DNA of 64,000 nucleotides, taken from positions 3,596,001-3,660,000 of the forward strand of contig NZ_CP025815.1 in assembly GCF_003352045.1 (NCBI RefSeq). Reading direction: 5' to 3'. The notes below the pieces were generated by a model. It had not been told where the DNA came from. It did no database searches and worked only from the letters and a program-made list of their open reading frames with translations. The position numbers and the translations under genes were made by a program. Of this stretch, positions 52,601-62,381 are shown in pieces; positions within the stretch are counted from its first letter, which is position 1; every line of letters starts with the position of its first letter. This DNA is from Sulfitobacter sp. JL08. Its GTDB lineage: Bacteria > Pseudomonadota > Alphaproteobacteria > Rhodobacterales > Rhodobacteraceae.

Positions 52601-54138
52601 AACCTATCCGACTGGTGTCGGGGTTTTTGACGGTCGGAATGTGGACAATGCTAAGCCGGGTGCTGGGCTTTGTACGCGACGCGATGATATTGGCCTATCT
52701 GGGCACAGGGCCGCTGTACGAAGCCTATGTTGTTGCCTTTCGCCTGCCCAACATGTTCCGACGTTTCTTTGCCGAAGGCGCGTTCAACATGGCCTTTGTG
52801 CCGATGTTTGCGAAAAAACTGGAAGGCGATGAAGACCCCCAGAGATTTGCGCGCGATGCATTTGCCGGTTTGGCGTCGGTTCTGATTGTTCTGACATTGC
52901 TGGCCCAGCTGGCAATGCCATGGCTGATCTTTGTTCTGGCAAGCGGGTTCGTCGGGCAGGAACAATTTGATCTGTCTGTGGAATTTGGCCGCATTGCTTT
53001 CCCGTACATCTTGTTCATCTCGCTGGCCGCTTTGCTGTCGGGCGTGCTGAACGCGACGGGGCGATTTGCCGCCGCTGCGGCAGCCCCGGTTCTGTTGAAC
53101 GTGTTGCTGGTGTCGGGCATGGCCGCCGCCGCATGGATCGGCGGCGACGTGGCACGCACCCTGATCTGGATGATCCCGATTGCCGGCCTTGCGCAAATGG
53201 CGCTGGTCTGGGTTGCGGCTTCGCGGGCAGGGTTTTCGATCAAACCGGAATGGCCGCGCATGACGCCGGAACTGTCAAAGCTGGTGCGCATCGCCATTCC
53301 GGCCGCGCTGGCGGGCGGGGTGGTGCAGATCAACCTGCTGGTCGGGCAGCAGGTTGCATCCTATTTCGACAAGGCTGTTGGCTGGCTTTACGCTGCGGAT
53401 CGTCTTTATCAATTGCCTTTGGGCGTTGTGGGGATCGCTGTCGGCATTGTTTTGTTGCCGGATCTGTCCCGCCGGTTGAAGGCAAAGGACGATGACGGCG
53501 CGCGCGATGCGTTTTCACGCGCCAGCGAAATCGCTTTGGGCCTGACGATCCCGTCTGCGGTTGCGCTGATCGTGATCCCGCTTCCTTTGGTATCGGTTCT
53601 GTTCCAGCGTGGCGCGGCAACGGCGGATGACAGTGCAGCCATTGCCGTCGCGGTCACGATCTATGGTCTGGGCCTGCCCGCCTTTGTTTTGCAAAAAATC
53701 CTGCAACCGCTTTTTTTCGCCCGTGAAGATACGCAATCCCCGTTCCGGTATGCGGTAATTGCGATGGTGATCAATGCGGCTGTCGCGCTTGGACTGGCGC
53801 CTGTAATTGGCTGGATTGCACCCGCCATCGCAACAACGCTTGCGGCTTGGGCCATGGTTGCCTTTTTGGGGGTCGGTGCCCGCCGCATGGGCACGGTCGC
53901 GCGGTTTGATGCGCGGTTTCATCGCCGCATCTGGCGGATTGTGGCAGCTTCACTTTTGATGGGGGCAGTGCTTTGGATCAGCTCGGTGTCTTTGTCGCCA
54001 TTTCTGGGAATGGCCGGATGGCGCTATCTGGCCCTGTTCATCTTGGTCAGCATCGGAATTCTGAGTTATTTCGGACTGGGCCAGTTGCTGGGCGCCTTCC
54101 GCCTTTCGGAAATGCGCGCAACACTGCGCCGTGGTTAA
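52597..54138 (+). CDS. murJ: Lipid II flippase MurJ
   Basis: MurJ moves the peptidoglycan precursor lipid II across the inner membrane. The 513-residue polytopic protein (about 14 helices) shows the family signatures SRVLGFVRDAMI near the N-terminus, VVAFRLPNMFRRFFAEGAFN (with the charged residues of the cavity), and the C-terminal half LYQLPLGVVGIAVGIVLLPDLSR. It overlaps glnD by 4 bases and converges on the rhomboid-like gene (overlap 4 bases). The glnD-murJ coupling is typical of Rhodobacterales. Confidence 0.95.
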   Translation: MKPIRLVSGFLTVGMWTMLSRVLGFVRDAMILAYLGTGPLYEAYVVAFRLPNMFRRFFAEGAFNMAFVPMFAKKLEGDEDPQRFARDAFAGLASVLIVLTLLAQLAMPWLIFVLASGFVGQEQFDLSVEFGRIAFPYILFISLAALLSGVLNATGRFAAAAAAPVLLNVLLVSGMAAAAWIGGDVARTLIWMIPIAGLAQMALVWVAASRAGFSIKPEWPRMTPELSKLVRIAIPAALAGGVVQINLLVGQQVASYFDKAVGWLYAADRLYQLPLGVVGIAVGIVLLPDLSRRLKAKDDDGARDAFSRASEIALGLTIPSAVALIVIPLPLVSVLFQRGAATADDSAAIAVAVTIYGLGLPAFVLQKILQPLFFAREDTQSPFRYAVIAMVINAAVALGLAPVIGWIAPAIATTLAAWAMVAFLGVGARRMGTVARFDARFHRRIWRIVAASLLMGAVLWISSVSLSPFLGMAGWRYLALFILVSIGILSYFGLGQLLGAFRLSEMRATLRRG

Positions 54139-54845
54139 GGCCCGCTGTTTTCACCGCGCAGCCGCCGCAACCATCGCGTCAATGTGCCCGGCACCATAAC
54201 GCTAGACAACGCAAACCCCGTGGCAAATCCGGCCAGATCCGCCACCCAGTCTTTCTGCGCGCCAAACAGCAACCCGAACAACAACTGGAACGCCATCAGA
54301 AACGCGATCAGTGTAAAGGCCCGTTCCTGCCGCGCGCCCACGGACGACAATTTGCGCCACAACAGATAGGTGAACCCGCCGATCAGGCCATAGACACTGG
54401 GAAAGCCACCGATCAACGGCACCGGATCATCCAGAAACACGGCATAGGCCAGCGCCCCGACCGCGCCGGATACCAGAAACATGATCAGGGTCGCCAATCC
54501 GCCAAACGCTTCGCCGACGACCTTGCCCATCGCCAGCAGAATGACACCGACAAACAGGGCATGCGTAAAGCCCGTGCTGATGAACGAATAGCTGAAAAAC
54601 CGGATCAGGTGTTCTGGTGGCCAGCGGTTGTTTTCGACCATCCAGTCGAATACCGGGCCCGAAAACGCAAACCTCTGGATCGTTTCCAGACGCCATCCGA
54701 CAGCTTGCGGGCCACCCATAAGCCCTTCGGCCCCCAGAACCATGACGCATTCGATTCCGATAATGATCATGAACAGGGCCAGCACAACCGGCGGCAACGG
54801 ATTGACCGGATTGGCGTTGGGATCGATGTCTTGACCGTGGATCAT
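54135..54845 (-). CDS. Rhomboid-family membrane protein, probably catalytically inactive
   Basis: The 236-residue protein has about six membrane helices in the rhomboid pattern ([20 protein letters not shown] matches helix 2 with its His). The active-site stretch expected as GASGA-(I/V)-(F/Y)-G reads [12 protein letters not shown], so the nucleophilic Ser position is Phe, and the helix-6 segment expected as A-H-L-G-G reads [10 protein letters not shown], with Asp at the catalytic His position. On that alignment both dyad residues are missing, which makes it a pseudoprotease of the rhomboid superfamily. It overlaps the murJ stop on the opposite strand and is divergent from trpS. Confidence 0.8.
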   Translation of the reverse strand: MIHGQDIDPNANPVNPLPPVVLALFMIIIGIECVMVLGAEGLMGGPQAVGWRLETIQRFAFSGPVFDWMVENNRWPPEHLIRFFSYSFISTGFTHALFVGVILLAMGKVVGEAFGGLATLIMFLVSGAVGALAYAVFLDDPVPLIGGFPSVYGLIGGFTYLLWRKLSSVGARQERAFTLIAFLMAFQLLFGLLFGAQKDWVADLAGFATGFALSSVMVPGTLTRWLRRLRGENSGP

Positions 54846-54919
54846 GCCTGCTCTCCTTGACGGGGCCTGACCGCATGGGTAAGCGAGGCGAGCCCAATAA
54901 TCCAGCCGGAGATGACCAG

Positions 54920-55939
54920 ATGACCGCCCCTGCCTTTTCCCCCCGCGTTTTTTCAGGGATTCAGCCGTCGGGCGATTTGCATCTGGGCAATTATCTTGGC
55001 GCGCTGAAGCGTTTTGTAGAAACCCAGAATCAGGGCGTTGAAACGGTGTTTTGCATGGTCGATCTGCACGCGATCACCGTGTGGCAAAACCCACAAGACC
55101 TGAAACGCAGCACACGCGAATTGTGCGCCGGGTTTATCGCCTCCGGCATCGATCCGGAAAAATCCATTCTGATCAACCAAAGCCAGGTGCCCGAACATGC
55201 GCAACTGGCGTGGATTTTCAATTGCGTGGCCCGCATGGGTTGGATGGGCCGGATGACCCAATGGAAAGACAAGGCAGGCAAAAACGCAGAAAACGCATCG
55301 CTCGGGCTGTTTGCCTACCCGGCGCTGATGGCCGCGGACATTCTGATTTACCATGCAACACATGTGCCTGTGGGCGAAGACCAGAAACAGCATCTGGAGC
55401 TGACGCGCGATATTGCCGCGAAATTCAACCATGATTACGGCGTTGATTTCTTTCCCATCACCGAACCTGTGATCGAAGGGGCCGCAACGCGGGTCATGTC
55501 GCTGCGCGACGGGTCCAAGAAAATGTCAAAGTCGGACCCGTCCGATGCCAGCCGCATCAACATGACCGACAGCGCCGACGACATTGCCAAGAAAATTCGC
55601 AAGGCGAAAACCGATCCCGATGCATTGCCATCCGAAATTGACGGACTGAAAGACCGCCCCGAAGCCCGCAATCTGGTCAATATCTACGCCGCTTTGGCGG
55701 AAAAAACTGTCGAAGACGTTTTGCGCGAGGTTGGCGGACAACAGTTTGGCGCGTTCAAGCCGATGCTGGCGGATCTGGCAGTATCGAAAATGGCGCCGAT
55801 TTCATCCGAAATGGCTCGATTGATGGCTGACCCGGCTGAGATTGATCGCATTCTGGGTGTCGGTGCGGAGCGCGCGCGCGAGATTACGGCCCCGATCTTG
55901 CGCAAAACATATGAAATCGTCGGCATGGTTGGTGCCTGA
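54920..55939 (+). CDS. trpS: Tryptophanyl-tRNA synthetase
   Basis: TrpRS charges tRNA-Trp. The 339-residue class I synthetase has the HIGH-type motif in [16 protein letters not shown] (about 12-27) and the KMSKS signature in [11 protein letters not shown] (about 200). It is full length. I start at 54920 ([10 protein letters not shown]) because the 21 codons before it have no family match and a CGGAG site lies 13 bases upstream. It stands alone between the divergent rhomboid-like gene and a VOC-family gene 100 bases downstream. Confidence 0.96.
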   Translation: MTAPAFSPRVFSGIQPSGDLHLGNYLGALKRFVETQNQGVETVFCMVDLHAITVWQNPQDLKRSTRELCAGFIASGIDPEKSILINQSQVPEHAQLAWIFNCVARMGWMGRMTQWKDKAGKNAENASLGLFAYPALMAADILIYHATHVPVGEDQKQHLELTRDIAAKFNHDYGVDFFPITEPVIEGAATRVMSLRDGSKKMSKSDPSDASRINMTDSADDIAKKIRKAKTDPDALPSEIDGLKDRPEARNLVNIYAALAEKTVEDVLREVGGQQFGAFKPMLADLAVSKMAPISSEMARLMADPAEIDRILGVGAERAREITAPILRKTYEIVGMVGA

Positions 55940-56039
55940 TAGAACCAGGCCTGCATATTTGAACAGATAGCCTGCACCATTGGGGGTTTGCGGGCCTGTC
56001 TGAATACCCCATTCTCTGTGCAACCCGAAAGGAGCGCAC

Positions 56040-56525
56040 ATGAGCCGAAAAACCCACTCCGAAACCCGCGTTGGACATGTTCATCTGAAAGTGTCCGATC
56101 TTGACGCCGCCATTGCGTTCTATCGCGATGTTCTGGGATTTGACGTGACCCAGCGCTATGGCGATCAGGCCGCCTTTCTGTCGGCTGGCGGCTATCACCA
56201 TCACATCGGGCTGAACACGTGGCACAGCCGTGGCGGGCCGGCGCCGGCGGCCAATACGACAGGGCTTTATCATGTCGCGTTCCTTTATCCCGACAGGGCC
56301 GCCTTGGGCGCGGCGATCAAAGCGGTGCAGGAGGCGGGCATCACGCTGGACGGCGCGGCAGATCACGGTGTCAGTGAAGCGGTCTATCTGCACGATCCCG
56401 ATGGCAACGGCATAGAACTATACCGCGACAGACCGGAAGCCGAATGGCCGCGCCAGGCAAACGGCACGCTGGCGATGGTCAATGCGCCGCTGGATGTACA
56501 AGCATTGGTCGGCGAGGCCAATTAA
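56040..56525 (+). CDS. VOC family protein (glyoxalase/dioxygenase superfamily)
   Basis: The 161-residue protein has the two beta-alpha-beta-beta-beta modules of the vicinal-oxygen-chelate fold: VGHVHLKVSDLDAAIAFYRD, then TTGLYHVAFLYPDRAALGAA, with candidate metal residues H15/H17, H80 and E128 (DPDGNGIELYRD). Such small VOC proteins include catechol dioxygenase-like and CatE-like members, and the substrate is unknown. An AAAGGAG site precedes ATG 56040. Confidence 0.85.
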   Translation: MSRKTHSETRVGHVHLKVSDLDAAIAFYRDVLGFDVTQRYGDQAAFLSAGGYHHHIGLNTWHSRGGPAPAANTTGLYHVAFLYPDRAALGAAIKAVQEAGITLDGAADHGVSEAVYLHDPDGNGIELYRDRPEAEWPRQANGTLAMVNAPLDVQALVGEAN

Positions 56526-56584
56526 GGTCTGGACGTCTGACCTAAAACTGCCCTAGGCTTTGCAGGTCAAGGGGAGGATACAAC

Positions 56585-57439
56585 ATGGCAACGGGCAGCA
56601 ATATCAGAACCTACTTTGAAGGTGCCTGGCATGACGGGGATGTGCCCATCATGAATGCAGCCGACCACGGATCGTGGCTGGGCAGCACAGTGTTTGACGG
56701 CGCCCGTTTTTTCGAAGGTCTATCTCCTGATCTTGATCTTCACTGCGCCCGCGTGAACCGGTCAGCCGCGGCCTTGATGCTGGCACCGACCGTCGAAACT
56801 GACGAAATGGTCGCGATTATTCACGAGGGCCTCAAGCGATTTGCACCGGACGCGGCCGTTTACATCCGCCCGATGTATTGGGGCATTGACGGGGACATTA
56901 CGGCAATTGTTCCATCGCAGGACAAAACCGGTTTTGCGATCTGTCTGGAAGAAATACCAATGCCGCCCGCAGATCATTCGACCACGCTGACACGCACCCG
57001 CTTTCGACGCCCCGTACTGGAAGACAGCGTTGTAAATGCAAAAGCGGGCTGTCTTTATCCCAACAACGCGCGGATGCTAAAGGAAGCGCGTGCCAAAGGT
57101 TTTGGCAACGCTTTGGTGGCAGATGCGATGGGCAATGTGGCCGAAACCGCAACGGCGAACGTGTTCATGGTCAAGGACGGTGAGGTTTTCACCCCCATTG
57201 GCAACGGCACGTTCCTGTCCGGCATTACCCGCGCCCGCCACATCAAAAATATGCAGGCAGACGGAATGCGGGTGCATGAAAGCGTTCTGAGTTTTGAAGA
57301 TTTCCACGACGCCGATGAAGTTTTCCTGTCGGGCAATATGGCCAAGGTCACACCTGTAAAAGCCTTTGATGACACGCAATATCAGGTAGGGCCGGTGGCA
57401 CGGAAAGTTCGGGAAATGTATTGGGACTGGGCCGCGTAA
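56585..57439 (+). CDS. Class IV PLP-dependent aminotransferase (branched-chain aminotransferase-like)
   Basis: The 284-residue protein has the fold-type IV pattern: TVFDGARFFEG near the N-terminus, the PLP lysine in VVNAKAGCLYPNN (about residue 153), then GNVAETATANVFMV and FLSGITRARHI, which bind the cofactor phosphate. BCAT (IlvE) and D-amino-acid transaminase are the main possibilities; the length and N-terminal DGARFFEG favour a BCAT-like enzyme, but no symbol is safe. A 19-base hairpin (56525-56543) lies between it and the VOC gene. Confidence 0.86.
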   Translation: MATGSNIRTYFEGAWHDGDVPIMNAADHGSWLGSTVFDGARFFEGLSPDLDLHCARVNRSAAALMLAPTVETDEMVAIIHEGLKRFAPDAAVYIRPMYWGIDGDITAIVPSQDKTGFAICLEEIPMPPADHSTTLTRTRFRRPVLEDSVVNAKAGCLYPNNARMLKEARAKGFGNALVADAMGNVAETATANVFMVKDGEVFTPIGNGTFLSGITRARHIKNMQADGMRVHESVLSFEDFHDADEVFLSGNMAKVTPVKAFDDTQYQVGPVARKVREMYWDWAA

Positions 57440-57525
57440 GAACGCTGACCGCCGGCTTTACCGCAAAAGCCAATTGCCACGATCACTAAGTCACGCCATG
57501 ATCACCCCGGTTAGGGAGCAATCAA

Positions 57526-57981
57526 ATGCGCAAATTTCTGGTGGTATTGGACGACAGCCGCGAATGTCTGAATGCGATGCGTTTTGCCGCAATGCGGTCG
57601 GCGCATACCGGGGGCGGCGTACAAATTCTGTCTGTTATCCCGCCTGACGAATTCAACCACTGGATCGGCGTCGGCGAAGTGATGCGCGAAGAGGCCCGCG
57701 AACGTATTCACGCCCATTTCGAAGTGTTCGCCAAATGGATGCGGGACAAACAGGGGATTGATCCCGAACTGGTCATTCGCGAAGGCCAGCCCGTCAAGGA
57801 AATCATCGCCCAGATTACGGAAGACAAGGAAATCGGGGTTTTGGTTTTGGGGGCCAGCACCGACAACAAGGGGCCCGGCCCGATCATCACGCAACTGATG
57901 AAGAATGCAGGTTCCCTGCCCATTCCCGTAACGATCGTTCCGGGTGATCTGTCCAAGGAAAAGCTGGAAGCGATCACCTGA
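57526..57981 (+). CDS. Universal stress protein (UspA family)
   Basis: The 151-residue cytoplasmic protein has the Usp alpha-beta fold: MRKFLVVLDDSRECLNAM at the first strand and VLVLGASTDNKGPGPIITQLM near the C-terminus, where the G-x2-G-x9-G-(S/T) ATP-binding motif is only partly matched. A clear AGGGAG precedes ATG 57526. Universal stress proteins support survival under starvation and oxidative stress. It stands alone, followed by nfu after 86 bases. Confidence 0.87.
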   Translation: MRKFLVVLDDSRECLNAMRFAAMRSAHTGGGVQILSVIPPDEFNHWIGVGEVMREEARERIHAHFEVFAKWMRDKQGIDPELVIREGQPVKEIIAQITEDKEIGVLVLGASTDNKGPGPIITQLMKNAGSLPIPVTIVPGDLSKEKLEAIT

Positions 57982-58067
57982 AACCCCCGCTTTAGAATCG
58001 TTCCAAACCTTGACTTTCGCCTTGCGCAGACGCATATCCGTAGCTCAGCCCAACCGGAGATGCACAC

Positions 58068-58631
58068 ATGTTCATTCAAACTGAATCGACCCCAAACCCC
58101 GCGACTTTGAAGTTTCTTCCCGGGCAATCCGTGATGGAAATGGGCACTGCGGATTTTCCATCGGCCGATACGGCTGACAAATCGCCATTGGCCACGCGCA
58201 TTTTCGCAGTTGGTGGCGTAACAGGCGTGTTCTTCGGGCTTGATTTCGTCACGGTGACAAAATCGGACGACACCGAATGGGACCATATCAAACCCGCCAT
58301 TCTGGGCGCGATCATGGAACACTATCAGTCCGGTCAGCCGGTTATGAACGACGGTCATGAACCCGCATCGGGCCATGCCGAACATAACGGCGAAAACGGC
58401 GAGATTGTATCCCAGATCAAGGAATTGCTGGACAGCCGGGTGCGCCCCGCCGTTGCACAGGACGGCGGCGATATTACCTTTCACGGGTTTGATCGCGGCG
58501 TGGTTTACCTTCATATGCAGGGGGCATGCGCAGGCTGTCCGTCTTCTACGCTGACGTTGAAAATGGGCATCGAAAACCTGCTGCGCCACTATATTCCCGA
58601 AGTGACCGAGGTACGACCCGTTGCCGTTTGA
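58068..58631 (+). CDS. NifU family iron-sulfur cluster carrier (Nfu type)
   Basis: The 187-residue protein has an N-terminal Nfu_N domain (MFIQTESTPNPATLKFLPG) and a C-terminal NifU domain with the cluster-binding C154-x-x-C157 (GACAGCPSSTLTL). Such proteins accept iron-sulfur clusters from assembly scaffolds and deliver them to client enzymes. An CGGAGAT site precedes the start. The stop overlaps the TTG start of tsaB, as is common in alphaproteobacteria. Confidence 0.93.
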   Translation: MFIQTESTPNPATLKFLPGQSVMEMGTADFPSADTADKSPLATRIFAVGGVTGVFFGLDFVTVTKSDDTEWDHIKPAILGAIMEHYQSGQPVMNDGHEPASGHAEHNGENGEIVSQIKELLDSRVRPAVAQDGGDITFHGFDRGVVYLHMQGACAGCPSSTLTLKMGIENLLRHYIPEVTEVRPVAV

Positions 58632-59241
58632 TCAGCCACTGATTCTCGGGTTTGACACATCGGCCGCGCATTGCGCGGCCGTTTTACTGTCTGGCGACCG
58701 GATTATTGCGGGCCTTGCAGAAGACATGTCCAAAGGTCAGGCAGAACGGCTGGTACCACTTTTGCAGGAAGTACTGGCAAAGGCAGGCGCAAGCTGGAAC
58801 GATCTGAATGCTTTGGGTGTCGGGATCGGACCAGGAAATTTCACCGGTATCCGCATTTCGGTAGCGACAGCGCGCGGGCTGGCCATGGGGCTAGACATTG
58901 CTGCGGTCGGGGTTTCCGGGTTCGAGGCATTGGCATTCGGCACCACACGCCCGTTCGCGGCACTGATCGATGCACCACGTGCACAGGTTTACAGGCAGGA
59001 TTATCTGGAAGACGAATGTCTGGCACCGCGGTTACAACTGCGCTTGGATGCAGATGCGGAAACGGCACATGCGGGCCTCGCCACACCGGCGCCGCTGCCT
59101 CCTTTGGTGCTGGCCGAACGGATTGCCCGTATCGCTGCAACCAGATGGCAAACCGAAAGCGCTCCGCCTGCCCCACTGTATATGAGGCCTGCGGATGCCG
59201 CAACTGCGCGCGACGCACCGCCGGTCATTCTGGCCTCGTGA
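58621..59241 (+). CDS. tsaB: tRNA threonylcarbamoyladenosine biosynthesis protein TsaB
   Basis: TsaB is the non-catalytic partner of TsaD in t6A37 tRNA modification. The 206-residue ASKHA-fold protein starts LILGFDTSAAHCAAVLL and has the conserved GVGIGPGNFTGIRISVATARGLA. The start is TTG 58621, 8 codons before the first strand; it overlaps nfu by 11 bases. The stop overlaps the rimI start (GTGA), so nfu, tsaB and rimI form a coupled operon. Confidence 0.92.
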   Translation: MPFDQPLILGFDTSAAHCAAVLLSGDRIIAGLAEDMSKGQAERLVPLLQEVLAKAGASWNDLNALGVGIGPGNFTGIRISVATARGLAMGLDIAAVGVSGFEALAFGTTRPFAALIDAPRAQVYRQDYLEDECLAPRLQLRLDADAETAHAGLATPAPLPPLVLAERIARIAATRWQTESAPPAPLYMRPADAATARDAPPVILAS

Positions 59242-59663
59242 TCCGCATGGTCACACCTTCGCATCTGGCCATGCTTCACCGTGCAGCGTTTACACAAGAC
59301 CGTGCATGGGACGCAGACGAATTCGCGAACCTGCTGGCCACACCGCACTGTCATGTGATTGCCGAAAGCAACGGATTTGCCTTGATCCGTGTGATCGCAG
59401 ACGAGGCCGAATTGCTGACAATCGCAGTTCACCCCGAACATCGCCGCGCCGGGCTTGGAAAGTCGTTGTTGATCCGATCCATGGCCAAAGCCACCGAACT
59501 GGGCGCATTTGAACTGTTCCTGGAAGTGGCGGCAGACAATGCCGGTGCGCTGGCTTTGTACCACAGCACTGGTTTTGCACAGGTCGGCCTGCGCCCCGGC
59601 TATTATGCGCGCGCAGGGGTCGGCCCTGTCGATGCTCTTTTGTTGTCGCGCCCCTTGCCGTAA
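59238..59663 (+). CDS. rimI: Ribosomal protein S18-alanine N-acetyltransferase RimI-like
   Basis: RimI acetylates the N-terminal alanine of S18; paralogues acetylate other proteins. The 141-residue GNAT protein has the acetyl-CoA motif in LTIAVHPEHRRAGLGKSLL (V-x-R-x-x-G-x-G/A context) and LEVAADNAGALALYHSTGF. The start is GTG 59238, overlapping tsaB by 4 bases, with ATG 59247 as an alternative three codons later. A much longer frame from 58671 reads tsaB out of frame and is rejected. Confidence 0.9.
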   Translation: MIRMVTPSHLAMLHRAAFTQDRAWDADEFANLLATPHCHVIAESNGFALIRVIADEAELLTIAVHPEHRRAGLGKSLLIRSMAKATELGAFELFLEVAADNAGALALYHSTGFAQVGLRPGYYARAGVGPVDALLLSRPLP

Positions 59664-59703
59664 GGTTTTCCGCATTACCGCCAGAAACACAGTTAAAAAG
59701 CAG

Positions 59704-59732
59704 TTGACCCTTGGCGGGCACTGCGGCCTTAT
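59704..59732 (+). promoter_or_regulatory. Candidate sigma-70 promoter of the BMP-type ABC operon
   Basis: TTGACC (59704-59709) and CCTTAT (59727-59732) are separated by 17 bases. The start codon of the binding-protein gene is about 90 bases further; the leader holds no structure I recognise. Confidence 0.4.
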
Positions 59733-59820
59733 TTGGCGGTGCAAAACGACACCTGAAAACAAACAGGGGCGCCGGAATGGTAAATGGCCGCCTCGTCACA
59801 AAACAACTGGGAGACACAGA

Positions 59821-60816
59821 ATGACACTTATGAAATCCCTTATGGGCGCGGCCGCAGGGCTTGCCCTGACGGCGGGCGCGGCTTTGGCCGAACCAGCGTT
59901 GATTTTCGATCTTGGCGGCAAGTTTGACAAATCGTTCAACGAAGCAGCCTTTGGCGGGGCACAGCGCTGGGCCGAAGAAACCGGCGAATCCTTCCGTGAA
60001 ATCGAGCTGCAATCCGAAGCGCAGCGCGAACAGGCCCTGCGCCGGTTTGCCGAAAGCGGATCAAACCCGATCGTAATGGCCGGGTTTGCATTCGCGGATG
60101 CGCTGGGACAGGTCGCCGCAGACTATCCTGACACATCATTTGTCATCATCGATATGGTGGTTGACGCCCCCAACGTCCGTTCGGTTGTTTTTAACGAACA
60201 TGAAGGATCCTATCTGGTTGGCATGATGGCGGCGCAAGCCTCGGAATCCAACACCGTCGGTTTCATCGGCGGCATGGATATTCCGCTGATCCGGAAATTC
60301 GCTTGCGGCTATGCTCAGGGTGTAAAGGCTGCAAACCCAGATGCCACCGTGATTGCCAATATGACCGGCACAACACCTTCGGCCTGGAATGATCCGGTAA
60401 AGGGCTCTGAACTGACCAAGGCACAGATCAGTCAGGGCGCGGATGTGGTCTATGCGGCGGCGGGCGGCACCGGTGTTGGTGTTCTGCAAACCGCAGCAGA
60501 TGAAGGCATTCTGTCGATCGGCGTGGACAGCAACCAGAACCATCTGCACCCCGGCAAGGTTCTGACCTCGATGATGAAGCGGGTCGACAATGCGGTTTAC
60601 AACGCGTTCAAGGATGGCCCCGGATTGGAAGCCGGATTCAATGTCATGGGCATCGCCAATGGCGGCGTGGGTTACGCAATGGATGAAAACAACGCATCCC
60701 TTGTCACCGACGAGATGAAAGCATCGGTTGAAGCGGCAGCGGCCAAGATCGCCAGCGGCGAGTTGAGCGTGCATGACTATATGTCTGACGACAGCTGCCC
60801 GGACCTGAGCTTCTGA
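59821..60816 (+). CDS. BMP-family (PnrA-like) ABC transporter substrate-binding protein
   Basis: The 331-residue protein has a signal peptide (MTLMKSLMGAAAGLALTAGA, cleavage near ALA), then the BMP fold opening with ALIFDLGGKFDKSFNEAAFGG. Its hallmark blocks GFIGGMDIPLIRKFACGYAQG and YAAAGGTGVGVLQ are those of nucleoside-binding PnrA/BmpA proteins. It probably captures purine nucleosides in the periplasm. GGGAGA precedes ATG 59821; the long upstream frame from 59509 is rimI in another frame. Three ABC genes follow without gaps. Confidence 0.92.
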   Translation: MTLMKSLMGAAAGLALTAGAALAEPALIFDLGGKFDKSFNEAAFGGAQRWAEETGESFREIELQSEAQREQALRRFAESGSNPIVMAGFAFADALGQVAADYPDTSFVIIDMVVDAPNVRSVVFNEHEGSYLVGMMAAQASESNTVGFIGGMDIPLIRKFACGYAQGVKAANPDATVIANMTGTTPSAWNDPVKGSELTKAQISQGADVVYAAAGGTGVGVLQTAADEGILSIGVDSNQNHLHPGKVLTSMMKRVDNAVYNAFKDGPGLEAGFNVMGIANGGVGYAMDENNASLVTDEMKASVEAAAAKIASGELSVHDYMSDDSCPDLSF

Positions 60817-60818
60817 GC

Positions 60819-62381
60819 GTGGGAGCCGATCAAACTTCGGAGCGGCGGGATACTGCCGCTCCGGCAATTGAATTGCGCGGAATTTCAAAGTCTTTTGGTC
60901 CGGTTCAGGCCAACAAGGACATTTCCATTTCGGTCATGCCCGGTACGATACATGGTATCATAGGTGAAAACGGTGCTGGCAAATCCACCTTGATGAGCAT
61001 CCTTTACGGCTTTTACAAAGCCGACAAGGGCGAGGTGTTCATCGGTGGCCAGCGCACGCAGATACCTGACAGCCAGGCGGCGATTGCCGCCGGCATCGGC
61101 ATGGTCTTTCAACACTTCAAGCTGGTTGAAAATTTCACGGTTCTGGAAAACATCATTCTGGGGGCCGAAGACGGCCACATGCTGATGCCATCCTTGACCA
61201 AGGCACGGCGCATTCTGCTTGAACTGGAACAGGAATACGGACTGAATGTCGATCCTGATGCAGTGATCGAAGACCTGGGCGTCGGCATGCAGCAGAGGGT
61301 CGAAATCCTCAAGGCACTGTATCGCAATGCCAATATCTTGATTCTGGATGAACCAACGGGTGTTCTGACCCCGGCCGAGGCGGATCAGTTGTTCCGCATT
61401 CTGGATCGGCTGCGTCAGGAAGGCAAAACCATCATCCTGATCACCCACAAACTGCGCGAGATCATGGATATTACCGATACCGTCAGTGTGATGCGCCGTG
61501 GTGAAATGACGGCAACTGTCAAAACATCGGAAACATCGCCTGCTGAACTGGCGGAACTGATGGTTGGCCGCAAAGTCTTGCTTCGGGTCGACAAGAAACC
61601 GGCGACCCCAGGTGATATCGTGCTTGAAATCAAGAACCTGCGCGTTGTCGATGAAAAAGGCGTGGAGCGCGTCAAGGGCATCAATCTGAATGTGCGCGCC
61701 GGTGAAATACTGGGTATTGCAGGCGTTGCGGGCAACGGGCAATCCGAATTGCTTGAGGTATTGGGCGGATATGCCAACGGCACAGGCGAGATCGCAATAA
61801 ACGGCAAACGGCTGGACGTGACCGGCAGGCTGTCAGACGGGCAAACCCGCCGCGCCAACGGCATTGCGCATGTTCCCGAAGATCGTCAGCGCGAAGGGCT
61901 GATCATGCCCTTTCACGCGTGGGAAAACGTGGCTTTTGGCTATCACCGCGACCCGGCCTATAATTCCGGATTGCTGATGAACAACACAGCGCTGCGCCGC
62001 GACACCGAGGCCAAGATCGAAAAGTTCGACATCCGGCCTGCCAATTGCTGGCAAGAGGCCAAGAATTTCAGCGGCGGCAACCAGCAGAAAATCGTTGTTG
62101 CGCGCGAAATTGAAAGAAACCCCGATCTGTTGCTGATCGGCCAACCGACGCGCGGCGTGGACATCGGCGCCATCGAATTCATTCACCAACAGATCGTGGC
62201 CCTGCGGGATCAGGGCAAGGCCATTTTGCTTGTCAGTGTCGAACTGGAAGAAATCCTGTCCCTAAGTGATCGCATCGCAGTGATGTTTGACGGACACATC
62301 ATGGGCGAACGCCTGCCAGAGCAGACCGACGAAAAGGAACTGGGTCTTTTGATGGCCGGCATGTCGGGAAAGGCCGCATAG
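60819..62381 (+). CDS. ABC transporter ATP-binding protein, two-domain (nucleoside/simple-sugar type)
   Basis: The 520-residue protein has two fused nucleotide-binding domains, as in RbsA or NupO-type importers. Domain 1: Walker [11 protein letters not shown] (about 48-57), signature [12 protein letters not shown], Walker [12 protein letters not shown], switch LITHKLREI. Domain 2: degenerate Walker [14 protein letters not shown] and signature [15 protein letters not shown]; the loss of the Walker A lysine in domain 2 is normal in this family. The start is GTG 60819, 2 bases after the binding-protein stop, and the permease ATG follows immediately. Confidence 0.94.
   Translation: MGADQTSERRDTAAPAIELRGISKSFGPVQANKDISISVMPGTIHGIIGENGAGKSTLMSILYGFYKADKGEVFIGGQRTQIPDSQAAIAAGIGMVFQHFKLVENFTVLENIILGAEDGHMLMPSLTKARRILLELEQEYGLNVDPDAVIEDLGVGMQQRVEILKALYRNANILILDEPTGVLTPAEADQLFRILDRLRQEGKTIILITHKLREIMDITDTVSVMRRGEMTATVKTSETSPAELAELMVGRKVLLRVDKKPATPGDIVLEIKNLRVVDEKGVERVKGINLNVRAGEILGIAGVAGNGQSELLEVLGGYANGTGEIAINGKRLDVTGRLSDGQTRRANGIAHVPEDRQREGLIMPFHAWENVAFGYHRDPAYNSGLLMNNTALRRDTEAKIEKFDIRPANCWQEAKNFSGGNQQKIVVAREIERNPDLLLIGQPTRGVDIGAIEFIHQQIVALRDQGKAILLVSVELEEILSLSDRIAVMFDGHIMGERLPEQTDEKELGLLMAGMSGKAA

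Noticed and set aside
53973-54860. Open frame of 295 codons on the plus strand covering the rhomboid-like gene
   Set aside because: Composition rich in Arg, Gln and His without motifs; the minus frame has membrane helices of the rhomboid pattern.
58671-59663. Long frame upstream of rimI suggesting a fusion protein
   Set aside because: The first 190 codons read tsaB in the wrong frame; rimI has its own GTG overlapping the tsaB stop.
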